In this document: one piece after another, positions 1-12,275 of the stretch
Layout: each line of letters starts with the position of its first letter
How positions within the stretch are numbered: the first letter of the stretch is position 1
Origin: Cryptomeria japonica
Lineage: Eukaryota > Streptophyta > Pinopsida > Cupressales > Cupressaceae
DNA: 64,000 bases
Reading direction: 5' to 3'
Assembly: GCF_030272615.1 (NCBI RefSeq)
Contig: NC_081408.1
Span: forward strand, 613,254,477 to 613,318,476
Notes under the pieces: model-generated
What the model was told of the DNA's origin: nothing
Database searches by the model: none
The model's input: only the letters and a program-made list of their open reading frames with translations
Made by a program: the position numbers and the translations under genes

Positions 1-3000
1 ACTCTATGTTTATGATGATTGAGCTAATGCTTTGATGATTGTGATTGCCTTCTAGTGTCTTCGTGACTAGAGACGATGCCATACTACTCATTGCGAGCAC
101 TATATGACGTTGTGATTCTCTATCACTTACGTGATCATTTATGATGTATATGTGTTGTATATATGTTGTATTGTGTTTAGTGATGGATGCAAGATTGTAG
201 GTACCAGACATCGACTCCACCTAGTTCCATAGGTCTGAGTGTTTCTTATCCCAATGGGAAGTTGTCAGAGATGGCATGTGTTTCCCTCTTATACTTTAGG
301 CTTAAGTTGTCTACCTTGTCAGTTGTGTTGTGGTGCAAGTTGGTGGTTAGAGTCTTGTGTCAATGTTCGACCCTATGTCGGGTTGCTTTAGGTGTTGTGA
401 GTATGTGATTTATATGTAATTAATATTTGATTAGTATAGTAATAATACTATAATTGATTTATTTGATGTTTTGATTATTTGATTATTATTTGGTTGGTTA
501 TTTAATATTTATTTCTATTGGCTTGATTAATGACTAATTGAGCTTGATTTGTTTAATTAATTGACTTATTGTTTATTGGCTATTTATTTATTGGTTTATT
601 TAATGTTTAGTTGATTATTTCATATTTAATTTATTGTTGATATTTTATAATTATTTAATTAAGATTTATTTATTTGATTTATTTCTTAATTAATTTGTAT
701 TAATTATTTATTGATTTATAAATTATTAATGTTTATGTTTTATTGTTGATTTGATTTTATATTTAGTATTGGGTTTCTATTTATAAGATTTTGCTTATTT
801 AATTATTATTGGGGTTGATTCATTATGTGTTACTAATGTTTATAATATAGTATTATTTTATTACTAATTGCATAATTGGTGATAATATAAAGTCTACCTA
901 CCCTCTATTCTGATTTGTTGTTTTTTGTGAGGGTATGCAAATAATATAGTTTCATATTATCTACCACATATTCACACATGGTAGGTATAATATATGGTTT
1001 TATCAATTTTTTTTATTGGCCGATGGATTTCTCTAGTCTCAAGTTTAATTTTCTATTTAATGGAGTTTTCTATGTGTTGCCGGGGTTGGCATCTCTGCAA
1101 TTTTTGGTTTAAGTTTTGATTCTTGATCAATTTTGGATTGTATTTCTAGAGCTTGGATTTGAAGATTGCTAGGCTTGGATTTTTGGATTGGTTCATCTCT
1201 ACACAAAATCTTTTTGTTTTGGATTGCACTTCCTAGGTTGGAGCTTCAATTTCTCTCTGTAATTTAATTTGAAAAGATTGTTTGCAATGTGATTGTTGAA
1301 AGATCGATTGTGGGATGGATTTTGATGTTTGTAGATTTTGAATTTGTCTTTTGGGGAAGAAGTTTTGAATGATTGATAATGTATAAGGAATAAGGTAATT
1401 CTGGGATGGTGTGTGTTATTGGGAATGCATATTCTTCTTTTTCCCTTATTGAATCCTTGCTTCCACTTCCTTATGATTTTGATTGAGTTTATTGTGCTCT
1501 CGGATTGCTATATTATTCTCCTTTACATATTTTAGGTATCTTCCTTTAATTTTGTGTTCATTGCAAATTAGAGTGAATATGGCTTTGTCGGGAATTATTT
1601 TCTGGAAGTCTTGTGTGTTGTATTTTGTCATGAGCCTATTTGTAGATGTTTTAGGTTTTGTTTGGGATTTGGATATCCTTTGGAATGTTGTTAAGGACCT
1701 AGCTTTGCATTATTGCATCTCCCTGATTTGTTGGGTAAGTATGGTGATGTTCTGTGCACTTCTGAGTGTGTTTATGGTTAGGAATCAATGTTGAATCCTC
1801 TTTGAAAGTTCACAAATTATTCCTTTATGTGTTTTCATTATGTTATTTTTTCCTCCCACACCTTCTAGGAGTGTTTTTTATGAGTTTGCAAGTCTAGAAG
1901 TCAAATTGGGCACCTTAGCTATGTTATTTGTTAGTTTCCTTGTCAATTTTTCTTTCTGGCTTATATGTGCTAATGTATGACTCATATGTGCTAATTTTTG
2001 AATGGGATGTGCTAGGGAATGGTCCCTATGCTCCATTCTGCACCTTATATGTGTCATCTACATTTCTGTTGCACTGAACTGCTTCAGGATGCAGGTTTTG
2101 TCAGTTTTGTGCTCTGTAATTTTTTGGTCTGATTTTGGGCGTTTACCGGAGGCATTTTGTGATTGCATTGAGATTATTAGAGTTATTTATGATGTCATCT
2201 TTATCTTTTCATGACATTTTTGTGCTCTGGTAAGAGGTTTTGTGTCTTATTATTGAGGTTATTGTTTGTATGTTGAATTGCTCCGGCAAGAGGAAGAATG
2301 CCTCGATGTTGAGGAATGTTATGAGAGCTCCAGTGGGATGAGTTTGCCTCACTGTTGAGGATTGGAATTGATTTTGGATTATTCTTTGATCTCATGTTTA
2401 TTCTTTGGCTCATTAATGCATTGTTTTGGTGGAGGCTCTTGCTTAGTCTTTGAGCGTATGTTTCATCTTATACTTTAGATTATATCAGTGATGTTGTGAC
2501 TGTGTTTATGTCATTTGTGAGCCTTCATGATGTTGTTGTGATGTTATTTTTATATATGTTTAACCCTAAGGTTATGTTCCATGGTTGGGAGAGTGGGCTC
2601 TTGCATGTGTAGGACCTAGGTCATGAGAAATAGATCTCTAGGAGGGGGTCTTGACCTATGGAACCATGTGAAGAGTTTTCCTATGTAATTGCAAGTGATA
2701 AATTTAATAAATTGATTAGTGGGCTTGGGTAATTAGGATTCAAATAATCAAGATAATGAATTTGAGTTGTATGCCCTAATGGAGGGTTCTAGGGAGGTGA
2801 TTTTGGGATCTATGGTTGGGAAGACCAAAGGAGTGGTAAACTGAACTCCCTTGTTGGGATCCAAGGTTGAGGAAGATTCCACATGAGGATAGCATGTGAT
2901 GACACTTTTCCCTACATGTGTCCAATATCCTTCTGAATTTTGTTGATTATGCCTCTAGGAGTTTATTGATTTATGATTAGCCTTGTGATGTGATGTGATT

Positions 3001-3538
3001 CATTGTTATGGATGTTGACTTTGTGGATGTCATGTTGAGTCCCTTGGTTGATAGGTGTCGCCCTAGGTCTTGAGTGTGAGTTGGAACCCCATGCCATCTC
3101 CTAGCACAGGGGGTGGTTCCTATTGGTTCCACATGGTCGTGTGGTTTGATGCCTTCTTCCATTAGGATGTTCATTGTTGGATGCTTGCATGCATGGATAT
3201 GGATTTATAATATCTCATCATGTGGATGGATCTTTGTTCATGTAATTTGAATTGATCTCATTTGTTTTTGTATCTTGGGAAAGATGTAATAGTAAGGAAA
3301 ACTATGTAATTAATATCTTGTGAACATATGTATTAGGGCTTGTAGTAGATTTATTTCAGAATGAGAAGTATTGTATAAGATCGTTGTAATGGATATTCAA
3401 TGTGTATGTAATTCTAGATTAGAAAGGAATTAATTGACATAGTGATATGATTAGATTATCTTGTGTATATCTTGTGGATGGTAGTGGATGTGTTAATGAT
3501 CATGTATGTCTTGATTCAAAAGATATTAATCCTTAATG
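1..3538. other. AT-rich flank, no recognisable gene
   Basis: Six-frame reading shows only short open frames without recognisable domains. Bases 420-900 are very T/A-rich, with recurrent TTTATTTGATT-like words. The rest is moderately AT-rich and has the texture of decayed repeat DNA. It is the left side of the site that received the 32-kb Tat element, and the same texture resumes at 35496. It may be part of an older LTR element, but I found neither a PBS nor a paired LTR. Confidence 0.6.
2301..2360. repeat. pair of short hairpins
   Basis: Two similar palindromic words occur 46 bp apart: CCTCGATGTTGAGG at 2301-2314 and CCTCACTGTTGAGG at 2347-2360. Each can form a 4-bp CCTC/GAGG stem. The surrounding words are also similar (TGCCTC before, GGAATG or GGATTGG after), suggesting an old local duplication. 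No function is assigned. Confidence 0.35.
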
Positions 3539-3543
3539 TTAGT
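3539..3543. repeat. target-site duplication TTAGT, left copy
   Basis: TTAGT immediately precedes the left LTR and is repeated exactly at 35491-35495 after the right LTR. A 5-bp duplication is usual for Ty3/gypsy integration. It ties two LTRs 32 kb apart to one insertion event. Confidence 0.9.
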
Positions 3544-4416
3544 TGTAGACACATAAATTTTTCTATTAATTAAATGAATATTAAATATTTATTTAATGAC
3601 TAAATATTCCTCTATTAATTAAATTGACATTTAATTAATTTACCCTAGCATGTTTTTCTATTCTGGTTAAATAAATTTAATCAATTTATTTAATTACTAA
3701 CTATAGTCCAAGTTATTAAATAAATCAAATTTATTTAATTCACTCCCCTTCTTCCTATTTAAATAAATTTAACATTTATTTAAAAAAAATCAAATCCCCA
3801 AATCAAATTCCCTTTTTAAATAAATCAATATTTATTTAAAAATAACTCATCCACTTGCATTCTCCTACAAATGCAAGTTGCACACTTAAATAGATTTTTA
3901 TTTAAATAAAAACCTATTTACCCACACCCACCTCTTTCTAGATTCTTCTAGATTTCTCTAAACCCTTTCTAGAATCTTCTAACCCCTTCTAATTTAGCCT
4001 AATCCTTCTTCTAAACATTTGCACAACCCTAATCCAAGATTAACCCTCAACCCATCATCTCACCCATTTAAGACTCTTACAGAGTGATAATTGTTTCCCT
4101 TCTACAACACTCCAACCCACATGGGTCTTGACCCTTTGGTCAAGGCTTAACCATGGGTAAAATTTGCACAAAAGTTTACCTATTGGATAATAACCTTACC
4201 CTTGGATAAAAACTTTATCCAATAACCCAACCCACATGAGGTTACCCTCATGTCTTCTCAGGTATTAAATGCTATTTACCTCTCCTCTCAAGCCATCTCA
4301 TGTTGACACTTGTCATCATGGGATTGGGTTGAAAACCATCACATGGATCAAGAATCAGGGATTCCTAGCCCTCCACAAACTCACTCAATCTTGGTCATTC
4401 AATCAACATTTTTGCC

Positions 4417-4424
4417 TATAAAAG
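4417..4424 (+). promoter_or_regulatory. TATA box of the Tat 5' LTR
   Basis: TATAAAAG lies inside TTGCCTATAAAAGGAGCCC, in the middle of the LTR, where the U3 promoter is expected. The 3' LTR has the same word at 35050-35057. Transcription would start about 30 bp downstream; that start is inferred. Confidence 0.6.
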
Positions 4425-4625
4425 GAGCCCTCGCCCTCAATCAAAAGGGAGGGGAAGCATCTTAAGCATTGTTACTATACCTGCATAGATACATACACTT
4501 AAGGTTTTTCATAGTAATCTTGTTGTAGGCATTTGCATAGTAATAGGAAGTTTAGTTCATTCAACCATTTTGAATCTCCATTGGCATCCCTGCTTTAGTG
4601 CTAAAGTTGAGAGCTACATACACTC

Positions 4626-5944
4626 TATAGTCACATAAATCTGTCCATTTTAATTAAATGAATATTTCATATTTATTTGATTAAAAATCCACCAGCCAAT
4701 CAATTAAATGAATAAATCATATTTATTTCATTTAATCCCCTTTTCCTTTTTTAAATAAATTAAATAAAACATTTATTTAAATCATTTATCCCCCCACTTG
4801 CATTTTCCTACAAATGCAACTTGCACACATTTATTGAAATAAATTAATTTTATTTTAAATAAAAATCCTATTTTCCCTCACCCACCAAATCCACTTGCAC
4901 TCCTAAACCCTCTTCTAGATTCTTCAAAACCCTTCCTAATTAACCTAATCCGTCCCCTAATTATTGTCACATTACTAAGCAACTTGGAGTCACTTCTCAA
5001 AGACTTCAAAGTCTTTGAAAAACATTTAATGCTTTGTGTGTTCAACAATCTAACCTCTAAAGTCTTCCAAAACCACTAATGGCTCTTACATGACCATTAA
5101 TGGCTCTTACATAACCATTTATGGTTAATTCAACTTGCACTCATGTGTCTCCTCAAGCATTTATTGCTTTAACCATGGTTATCCGTTTTTGCCTTTGCAC
5201 AAGAGTTTATCCATTGGATAAAAGCTTTATTCTTTGAATAAAGAATTTATTCATTCAACCTAACCTTGACCTTAACTTCCAAGTTAACTCTCAAGTCATG
5301 TCAAGCATTTAATGCTTATTCCCTCTCCTCTCAACCTATCTCATATGGACACTTGTCATTCTGGGATTGGGTTGAAAGTTCTCACATGGATTGAATATCA
5401 TTCAATCCTAACCCTTGTTGAGATTACTCAATCTCAACCATCCATTGCTCCATTTTTCCTATAAATAGAGCCCATTTCTTCATAATCCAGATCCAGAAAA
5501 CTTGTATGCATCTAAGTTATAGAGAATTTTAGAGAGCATTTAGCATAAATCACTAATATCTTATTATTTTGGCCTAAAATAAATCATTTTAGCATCATAG
5601 CATCTAATATTAGCTTTTTTTCACATTTGCATAGCATTTTGAGTAATCATCTACAATCTTGAACCTCCATAAGCATCCATAGTGCAAAAAGCTTCTGAGA
5701 GCTACACTAGTTTGGAACTTGGAGAGGAGAGGAACAAAGGAGAAGGAGTTAAGAACATGTTAGAAGGCATTTGGAGATGCCTTGTGATATTTGTTTCTAT
5801 GGTTAAATATTCTAGCATGTTTTCTTTTGATATGCCTGCTTAGATTAGTTTTTGGTTGATTAACACTAACAGTTTGTTGTGTTTTTGTGTGTTATACGAC
5901 CACAGGCTTTTACTCTAACACCATGTCCTTTTTACAAAGCATCA
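4626..5944 (+). mobile_element. solo LTR of a related gypsy family
   Basis: This 1319-bp block begins TATAGTCACATAAAT, like the Tat LTR start TGTAGACACATAAAT but with TG changed to TA, and ends AAAGCATCA. CACTC flanks it on both sides (4621-4625 and 5945-5949), a perfect 5-bp duplication. It shares LTR organisation with its host: ATTTAATTAAATGAAT-type blocks, cytosine-rich words around 4900, and a TATA-like TATAAATAG at 5460-5468. It has no internal region, so it probably arose by LTR-LTR recombination. Confidence 0.88.
5460..5468 (+). promoter_or_regulatory. TATA-like box of the nested solo LTR
   Basis: TATAAATAG lies in the context CCTATAAATAGAGCCCATTT. This matches in position and context the TATA words of the Tat LTR (4417) and of the other solo LTR (27443). 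Confidence 0.5.
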
Positions 5945-6185
5945 CACTCATTTGGATCTTGGGGAGGAGAGAGGCAAGGGAGAAGAAACAAAGGCATCAT
6001 GGGAGCATCTTAGGGAGACTACTCTTCCTTCTCTTCTTTTATCTTTCTTTTTTTACAAAATTTTTAATGTTTCTTGATATGTATGTGAAGGATTTTGTTT
6101 CATTTGTCTTAGTTTTGGTTGGAAACTAACATGCTAACATTTGAACCTTATTTGAGGCTTGTGTCCCCTTTCATGTGCATCATTT

Positions 6186-6203
6186 TGGCACCCACCGTGG
6201 GGA
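6186..6203 (+). other. primer binding site of the Tat element
   Basis: TGGCACCCACCGTGGGGA starts three bases after the LTR end (GCATCA, then TTT). The position and the TGG start, pairing with a tRNA CCA end, fit a minus-strand primer site. It is close to the TGGCGCCCACCGTGGGG form seen in plant gypsy elements. I do not assign the tRNA. Confidence 0.75.
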
Positions 6204-6279
6204 TCTTGTCCCATTTTCATTCTAACAAGTTAAGATTTTTTTTAAAAAATTAGACACTTGCAGGTTTTCTTCATGCATA

Positions 6280-6520
6280 GGTAGCGCCTTCGTCACGCAG
6301 ATTGGTGCTTTTGTTTTGGGTTTTTTTGCCTAGTTTTTATCTACAGAATAGTGCTTGGCGCCTTTGTTGTCCATTAGAGCACTTTCGTAGTAAATTAGCA
6401 CTATTGTTGTCTGTTGTAGCGCTTTTGTCCTAATATTGTGATTTTTTTGTAAGTCTAGCACCTTTGGTATTCTATTAGCGCTTTTGGTTTTCACCAAAGT
6501 AGTGCTATTGTATCTGGCAG
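6280..6520 (+). repeat. degenerate tandem repeat, GCGCYTTTGT type
   Basis: Variants of GCGCCTTTGT, GCACTTTCGT, GCACTATTGT, GCGCTTTTGT and GTGCTATTGT recur at roughly 20-50 bp intervals, often preceded by TTAG or GTAG. The array is imperfect and confined to the leader just after the PBS. Confidence 0.55.
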
Positions 6521-6659
6521 AGAGCTCAAAACTGTAATAAAAATGAAGTTTTAGGCTTGTAAAGCCCACCATATGAACTAACTTTTTGAGAGTTTTTTTT
6601 TGCAGGTCTAACATTTTGTTGCGGGTTCCAAGGAGTTAAAGTAGGTTTTGATTTCTTTT

Positions 6660-6862
6660 CTCAAAATTTTCTTTTACAAAAGGATTTAAAAAAAGAACTC
6701 ACTTTTATTTTGCAAGGACCTAAAAAGAACCTCATCATTTCTTTGGTGTTTAAAAGAAGACCTCACTTTCTATTTTGCAAAAGGATTTAAAACAACACCC
6801 AACTTTCTATTTTGCAAAAGGTTTTTAAAACAAGACCTCACTTTCATTTTGGTGCAAGATAC
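6660..6862 (+). repeat. degenerate tandem repeat, CCTCACTTTCTATTTTGC type
   Basis: About five units of 35-50 bp share a core such as AAGACCTCACTTTC followed by ATTTTGCAAAAGG. The clearest copies are near 6755-6790, 6795-6830 and 6830-6862. The repeat lies in the untranslated leader and has no coding potential. Confidence 0.6.
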
Positions 6863-8239
6863 AAAGAATCTCATTGACAATTGGCTACTTGATTTTGATT
6901 TTGTTGACCAATATACGATTTTATTTTTGGTTGACCAAGTTTTATTTCCAAAGTTTTGAAACCCGCATTTTGCTATAAAAGGATACAAAGAACACCATGA
7001 TTATTGGAGCAACATCTCCAAATAGAAAATAAATCACATTTCAATGAAAAGATAAAAGTAACCACTTGTATATTGTGTTTGGAGTGATTGGTATATGCTC
7101 TCCCCTTAATTGTGTGATCAAAAAGGAAAAATCACTTTTTACTTGCTTTATTTCCTTTTTTGCAATTAAGATACAACCTATAGTAGGCCTGCCCTCTTGA
7201 GAAGCCCATAGGGCAGGTAAGAGGGGAATGACCTAAGTGGGGAATGACTAACACCAAGTATTCCAACCCACTGTAATCAAATATGGATGTGATGAAAATC
7301 ATGTTCAACGGTTTTTCTCAGCAATTAGCCTTTCCCCAATGTCCTTGAGATACGTAAAGCCTTTGTTCTAAAGATTGGGAACCCCCCTGAGGGAGGTTAT
7401 CACTGAAGACCGAACGAGAGCCTAATTAAAAAATTTAGAAATAGAAACCTCTCCGAGTCAATTAGCCAAACATTTGTAATATCATAGTGCAAGGGTGGGG
7501 AATAATCCGCCCCCAAAACACTCACCATATATCTCCCAAGAAAACAATCCAATGGAGGAGCAATTCTCTTTGGTTCAAATTTTGCACAAAGGCAAAAAAA
7601 ATGGGTGCACCTTAGGATGTGATGGGGCTGTTTGAGCTGATGGAGTATCAAGTGTGGGCTATTGATATTAGTAATGACCTTTTTGACCATAGTAGAGTCT
7701 ATCTGATTTGCCTTTTGTTTATTCAAAACCTGTGAAAACAAAACAATATTTGAAAATATCCTTGATCGGATTTGAAAAGATCCTAAACATACATCAAACA
7801 GTTTTCAAGAGAAAAGAAGTGTTTCTATGTGCTTGTGTGCTTGTCGTGTCTTCTGGTCAAAGAAATCATCGACCATTTGAAACAAGTTACATCCTAAAAA
7901 CAAAATTCTTGAAAAATCCATCAATGCTTCCTATTTTGAAATCTCTCAAATACACCAAGAAGTCAATTTATTAACAAACCAAGAAGAAACAAAGTGAAAA
8001 GAAAATCCAAAAGAAAAGAAGTTTCTTGTACAAAAACTGTAAGCTATTGTTGAAGAATCACACCTTCATCCATGACTATCAGGATTTTAGTTATGGTTTC
8101 ATCGACGTTTTTGAATTAGAACCCCTCATATCACAAGCTTTCTTTCAAAGAAGAGCTTTATCATATAGACACAATCACATTCAACACATTCCTCTATCAT
8201 ACATTCCACAACCCGCAATCACCTATTAGAAATTCTTAA

Positions 8240-9110
8240 ATCACATATCTTCATTCTTCATTTTCAAAGCATATCTCTTTTTCACACATCATTTTCAAAA
8301 ACATACTTCTCATTCACATATCTTTCATCTTTCATAAATCATTCATTTTTTCATAAATCAAAGTTCCAAATAATTTTCAAAATCTTCTATATTCGACATC
8401 TTCACTCATCCATTTAAAAACTTTTTTTCAAAAATCATCCATCCTTCATAAATCAAAAATCATTTTTTAAATATTTCATTTCAAATCTTTTTCCCATCAT
8501 TTTAAAAATCAAACATTTTTCAAATCGCATTCTCAAATCATTTTCTAAATATTCCATATTTCATCTTAAATCATTTTCTAAAAAAACCAATATCTACACA
8601 TCAAACTCAAATCATTTTCAAATATCCTCCATATCTCATACACATTTAAATAACACTTCAAATTCCCACATCTTCCATACGTCATCAAATTCATAAAGTC
8701 ATATTCTAAATTCACCCATCATTCTCCCATTTCTCATAAATTATTTCCACATTTTTCATTTTCAAATTATATTTCCTTTTTCACACATCATTTCCAAAAA
8801 CATACTTCTCATTCACATATCTTTCATCTTTTCATAAATAATTCATTTTCCTTCATCAAATTCAAAATAGTTCAAAAACATATTTCATTTCCACATCACT
8901 CATCAAAGTCCTCCAAATTAAATTCATCCCAAATTATTCATCATTTTCATAAACATTTCCAAAACATACTCCATTTGTCAAAACCATATTTCATTTCCAA
9001 ATCACTTATCCCATTTATAAATTACCTTTTCTAAAGGTTTTACATCTTCCATAACTCATCTTATTAATTCACTTATCTTCCACATTTTCCACTAAATCAT
9101 TCATCAAACT
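8240..9110 (+). repeat. guanine-poor tract with duplicated TCATTTTCA words
   Basis: The + strand here is almost only A, C and T, with TCATTTTCAAA and TTCATAAATCA recurring. A segment near 8260-8350 (CACACATCATTTTCAAAAAC through CATATCTTTCATC) recurs near 8780-8845 with few changes, so part of it arose by local duplication. There is no open frame. The RNA would be nearly G-free, hence weakly structured. Confidence 0.6.
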
Positions 9111-9541
9111 CATAGTCACCTAGTAGAAATTCCAAGATTTCCGCATTAATTTCAAAGCTCACTCTAGAAACATAAAAAATCCATTCTACTCTCAACAAAC
9201 AAAAGTTTTGTCCTTCGTTCTTTTTGATATTGCTAAAATCACAAAACAAAAATACTCTCTAGTGTGTATCTACATCTAGGATCAATCATCATCTAGATAG
9301 GTTCAAACTAGCTTTTGAATGCATCCCCTCAAAACTAGGTAGTTTATGCTTTTGAATCCTTGCTACACCTCATCTCACAATTATTGGAAAACATGCACAC
9401 AATTTCAAAAAGAACTTTGTTGATATCCACCCTGTTGAAAACAAGATTACTTATCCATAAAAATTTCATCATCCACTCTTAGAATCATAAGAAAGGAATC
9501 AAACACCCACTTTTTCACTTTCATGAATGCGCACTTCAAAC

Positions 9542-11349
9542 ATGGAAAGAACTAGGTCTCAAAGTTAGAGGAAAAACAAAATATGGGAAGACGAAGAAGA
9601 GACCGTTAACCCCTTTTCAAGAAGAGGAGACTAAAATACCTCTACACAAGCACAAATAGAAGACACGCTTAGCAACCCCAAATTTAACAGACTTTTTGAG
9701 GAAAATCTCAAGGGAAATGTTGATGCCCATTTTCTAAAACTTTCTCAAGAAGGAGCCATGCTTCTCGCAGAATTTGACATATCACAACTTAGGGATATAC
9801 CAGAACAAGCCCAACATAGCCATCAACAAGAAAAAAATCAATATGACAGAAGGGCAAGGAATACCCAAAACTACGACAATAACTATCAACATGGCTACAC
9901 CCCACCCCCTCTTACAGAAATGGATATGTTGAGACAATAGATGCAAAACCTCATCCAACAAGCACACTTGGGAAGGTCACAAAAGAAATATTCTCTCGAA
10001 GATATTTGTCTATATCCTTTTGATAGAAATATATTCATGCCTCCTTTCCCATGCAACTTCGAAACCTCAAAGTTTGATAAATACAAAGGAAAAGGAGATC
10101 CTTGAGATCATGTGCGAGAATTTTACTCCACCTACTTAAAGGTTGCATATGAGGACACATTTAATGTGCCTTTTTCCCCAAAGTTTGGGAGGCTCGGCCA
10201 TGCAATGGTTCTCATGCCTACCCGATGGGATCATGACCTTTGAGGACCTGATACAAAAATTTATTACTCATCATGCATATAACATAGAATGAGATGTCTC
10301 CATGGATGATCTATGCAATACAAAAATAAAAGAATGGTGAGATATTATCAACATTCTTACAAATATGGAAACACCTTTCTAGTAGACATTCCTTCCCCAT
10401 TCTCGAAGAACAATTAGTTGAAATTTTTATTTCAAACTTAAATGAGGAAATAGAATTATGCTTAGACATAAAATGTTTAGACACTTTCAAAGACATGATA
10501 GCCCAAGGGCTTAAAATCAAGAAAGCCCTTATAAAAAAGGGACTTGTCAAAATATACAATGACAACAAGGAAATCCGCTTACAATAGTGGCAAACCAAAG
10601 TTTTGGGCCCAAAATAAAAACATTGTTAATAATGGTGTCATGGATGCACGAACTATCAAAATCACCCAACCCATAGTCAAAATTACAAGGTAAACAGATA
10701 ATCACAACAACCCCACTACCAATTAAGGTAATCCCCCCAAAAATCAAGGAAATCAAACTCCAAATACACAGCAAGAGGAACCTAAAAACAAGTACCCTAC
10801 CTACAAACCCAATCACACATATACACCCTTGGGAGAACCTCTTGAAAAGATCTTAAGACAATTCATCTCTTTTGATCTTATCACATTGCCTAAAATGTCA
10901 AACTATGAACCATAGATTAAACCTTCATGGTGGAGAGATAATGAGTATTATGAATTTCACAAGGGAAAAGGACACAAAATAAACAACTACCATCGGTTAA
11001 AAGATATCATTCAAGACCTCATTGATCAAGGTGACATAGAAGTGGATGGTCACAATGCAAAAACTTCCAATACTGATCATACCATGTTCAAGAATCCACT
11101 CCCATCATATGAGAAAGGAGGTCCCTCCCATCAAGGTAAGAACCAACATAATACGATGAATTATACCCATGCACCATATACTTATACTGTCAACTACCTT
11201 TATGATGCCAATGAACAAGTTGCAACCATTACAATCAAAGGTAAACGTGTCGCGTGCAACATTGTTACTTGCCATAGCAAGATTACTGTACAAGGAGCAC
11301 CATCAAGAGAGACATACGTGCCCAAACATTATAACCTGTGGACCAATTA
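9542..11349 (+). pseudogene. gag: Tat-type Gag polyprotein (broken)
   Basis: Gag forms the particle that packages element RNA. The ATG at 9542 is in the same frame as the open stretch from 9758 but meets TAG at 9566. At about 10045-10130 a typical plant gypsy capsid start can be read (FPCNFETSKFDKYKGKGDP, then a stop, then DHVREFY); the stop TGA stands where CGA (Arg) is usual. Near 10950-11030 lies a degenerate zinc knuckle, YYEFHKGKGHKINNYHRLK, in which both expected cysteines are tyrosine. The Lys/Ser-rich spacer continues to 11349. Several frame changes occur between 10100 and 10900. The assignment to Gag is firm; the exact reading is not. Confidence 0.8.
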
Positions 11350-11559
11350 GATAAGACGCCATCACTCATTTCCATACTATAGCTTTTGTACTTATCACCC
11401 ACATATAAAACCATCTTAGGCCAAGATCTCTAAGAAGCTTTAGTTCCACCCAACCTCAATACAGATCAATTTCAAGACATGGTTAGTAGTCTCAAATCAT
11501 CACCATGTCTCACTTTTGCAGAGAACGACGACACATCGTTTTAACAATCACATAACTCC
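11350..11559 (+). other. gag-protease spacer
   Basis: This 210-bp stretch continues the polyprotein between the Gag spacer and the protease. It has stops in all frames and no recognisable domain. Confidence 0.5.
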
Positions 11560-12018
11560 CCTCTTCACATTGAGGGGTTCATACATAAACACAAAATCAA
11601 GCGAGTCTTGGTTGACAATAGAGCTAGCCTTCACATTTGCACATTACAGTTAATCACAACAATGGGATATGTAGAAGATGTAGTAGATGCCAGAAAGAGG
11701 ATCACAATCAAGGCCTATGATGATGCAGAATGCTCCTCTAAAGGGTGTGTTAGCCTACCCGTCAGGGTAGGACCTATGGTAAAGAATATGGTTTGCCAAT
11801 TCCTAGACCTCCCTCTTCCATACAATCCCCAGTTAGGTAGACCATGGATTCATGCCATGCAAGCAATACCATCAACTTACCATCAATGCATCAAGTTTAC
11901 ACATAATAGGGTAGAGATTACTATCCTTGGTGATGCTAACCCATTCGCTTTTTGCAATAATATAAGGCATCAACCTGATATCATAGTCCCTAGAAATAGA
12001 GAAGCCATCGTCTCATAA
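11560..12018 (+). pseudogene. retroviral-type aspartic protease of the Tat element (broken)
   Basis: The frame encodes about 150 residues of a pepsin-like retroelement protease that would cut Gag-Pol. The catalytic loop reads VDNRASLHICT where D-[ST/N]-G-A-S is expected, so the glycine has become arginine (GGA to AGA). Downstream, QLGRPWIHAM matches the second conserved segment (LGRPWIH) of plant gypsy proteases. The frame starts upstream of the first Met at 11608, because the residues before it (KRVLVDN) belong to the domain. It ends at a stop at 12016. It cannot be active as read. Confidence 0.85.
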
Positions 12019-12275
12019 TCTTACATCCACCTAGTAAACCTCACCAGTCCACTGATCCCTACACCCAAACAAGAAAAGCTGAAAATGAAAGTAAAGGATG
12101 AAGGCCCATGAGAGTATAATAGTACTTAGCTTTTTTGTGTTGGCCAACTACCCCTCTCACCTAGGACTCATGGAATACCACACAGTCACTCAGGCCACTT
12201 GTTGCACCTAAAACTACTACACTTGATGGATTCATCCCAGGTAGATCACAAGAACAGGAAACTATTGATGAAGAT

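Larger units (their letters stand above)
3544..6182 (+). repeat. 5' LTR of the Tat element, split by a solo LTR
   Basis: The outer parts, 3544-4625 and 5945-6182, align co-linearly with the 3' LTR at 34190-35490. The AT-rich start, the Tyr-free TATA region and the end (GGAAACTAACATGCTAACA ... CATGTGCATCA) are all shared. The 3' copy runs straight from ATACACTC to ATTTGGATCTTGG, whereas this copy is interrupted there by 4626-5944 and a repeated CACTC. Without the insert the LTR is about 1.31 kb, close to the 1301 bp of the 3' copy. Confidence 0.92.
6204..9541 (+). other. long untranslated leader of the Tat element
   Basis: About 3.3 kb separates the PBS from the first gag codon. It has no convincing open frame; the short frames at 7400-7974 and 8026-8229 show no domains. 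It holds two tandem-repeat tracts (6280-6520 and 6660-6862), a GC-richer stretch around 7180-7560 and a guanine-poor tract (8240-9110). Long leaders are common in Tat/Ogre elements and usually hold packaging and translation signals, but none can be identified here. Confidence 0.75.

Noticed and set aside
1-3538. The left flank as a further LTR retrotransposon
   Set aside because: No paired LTR, PBS, PPT or coding motif could be found in the window; the suspicion rests only on sequence texture.
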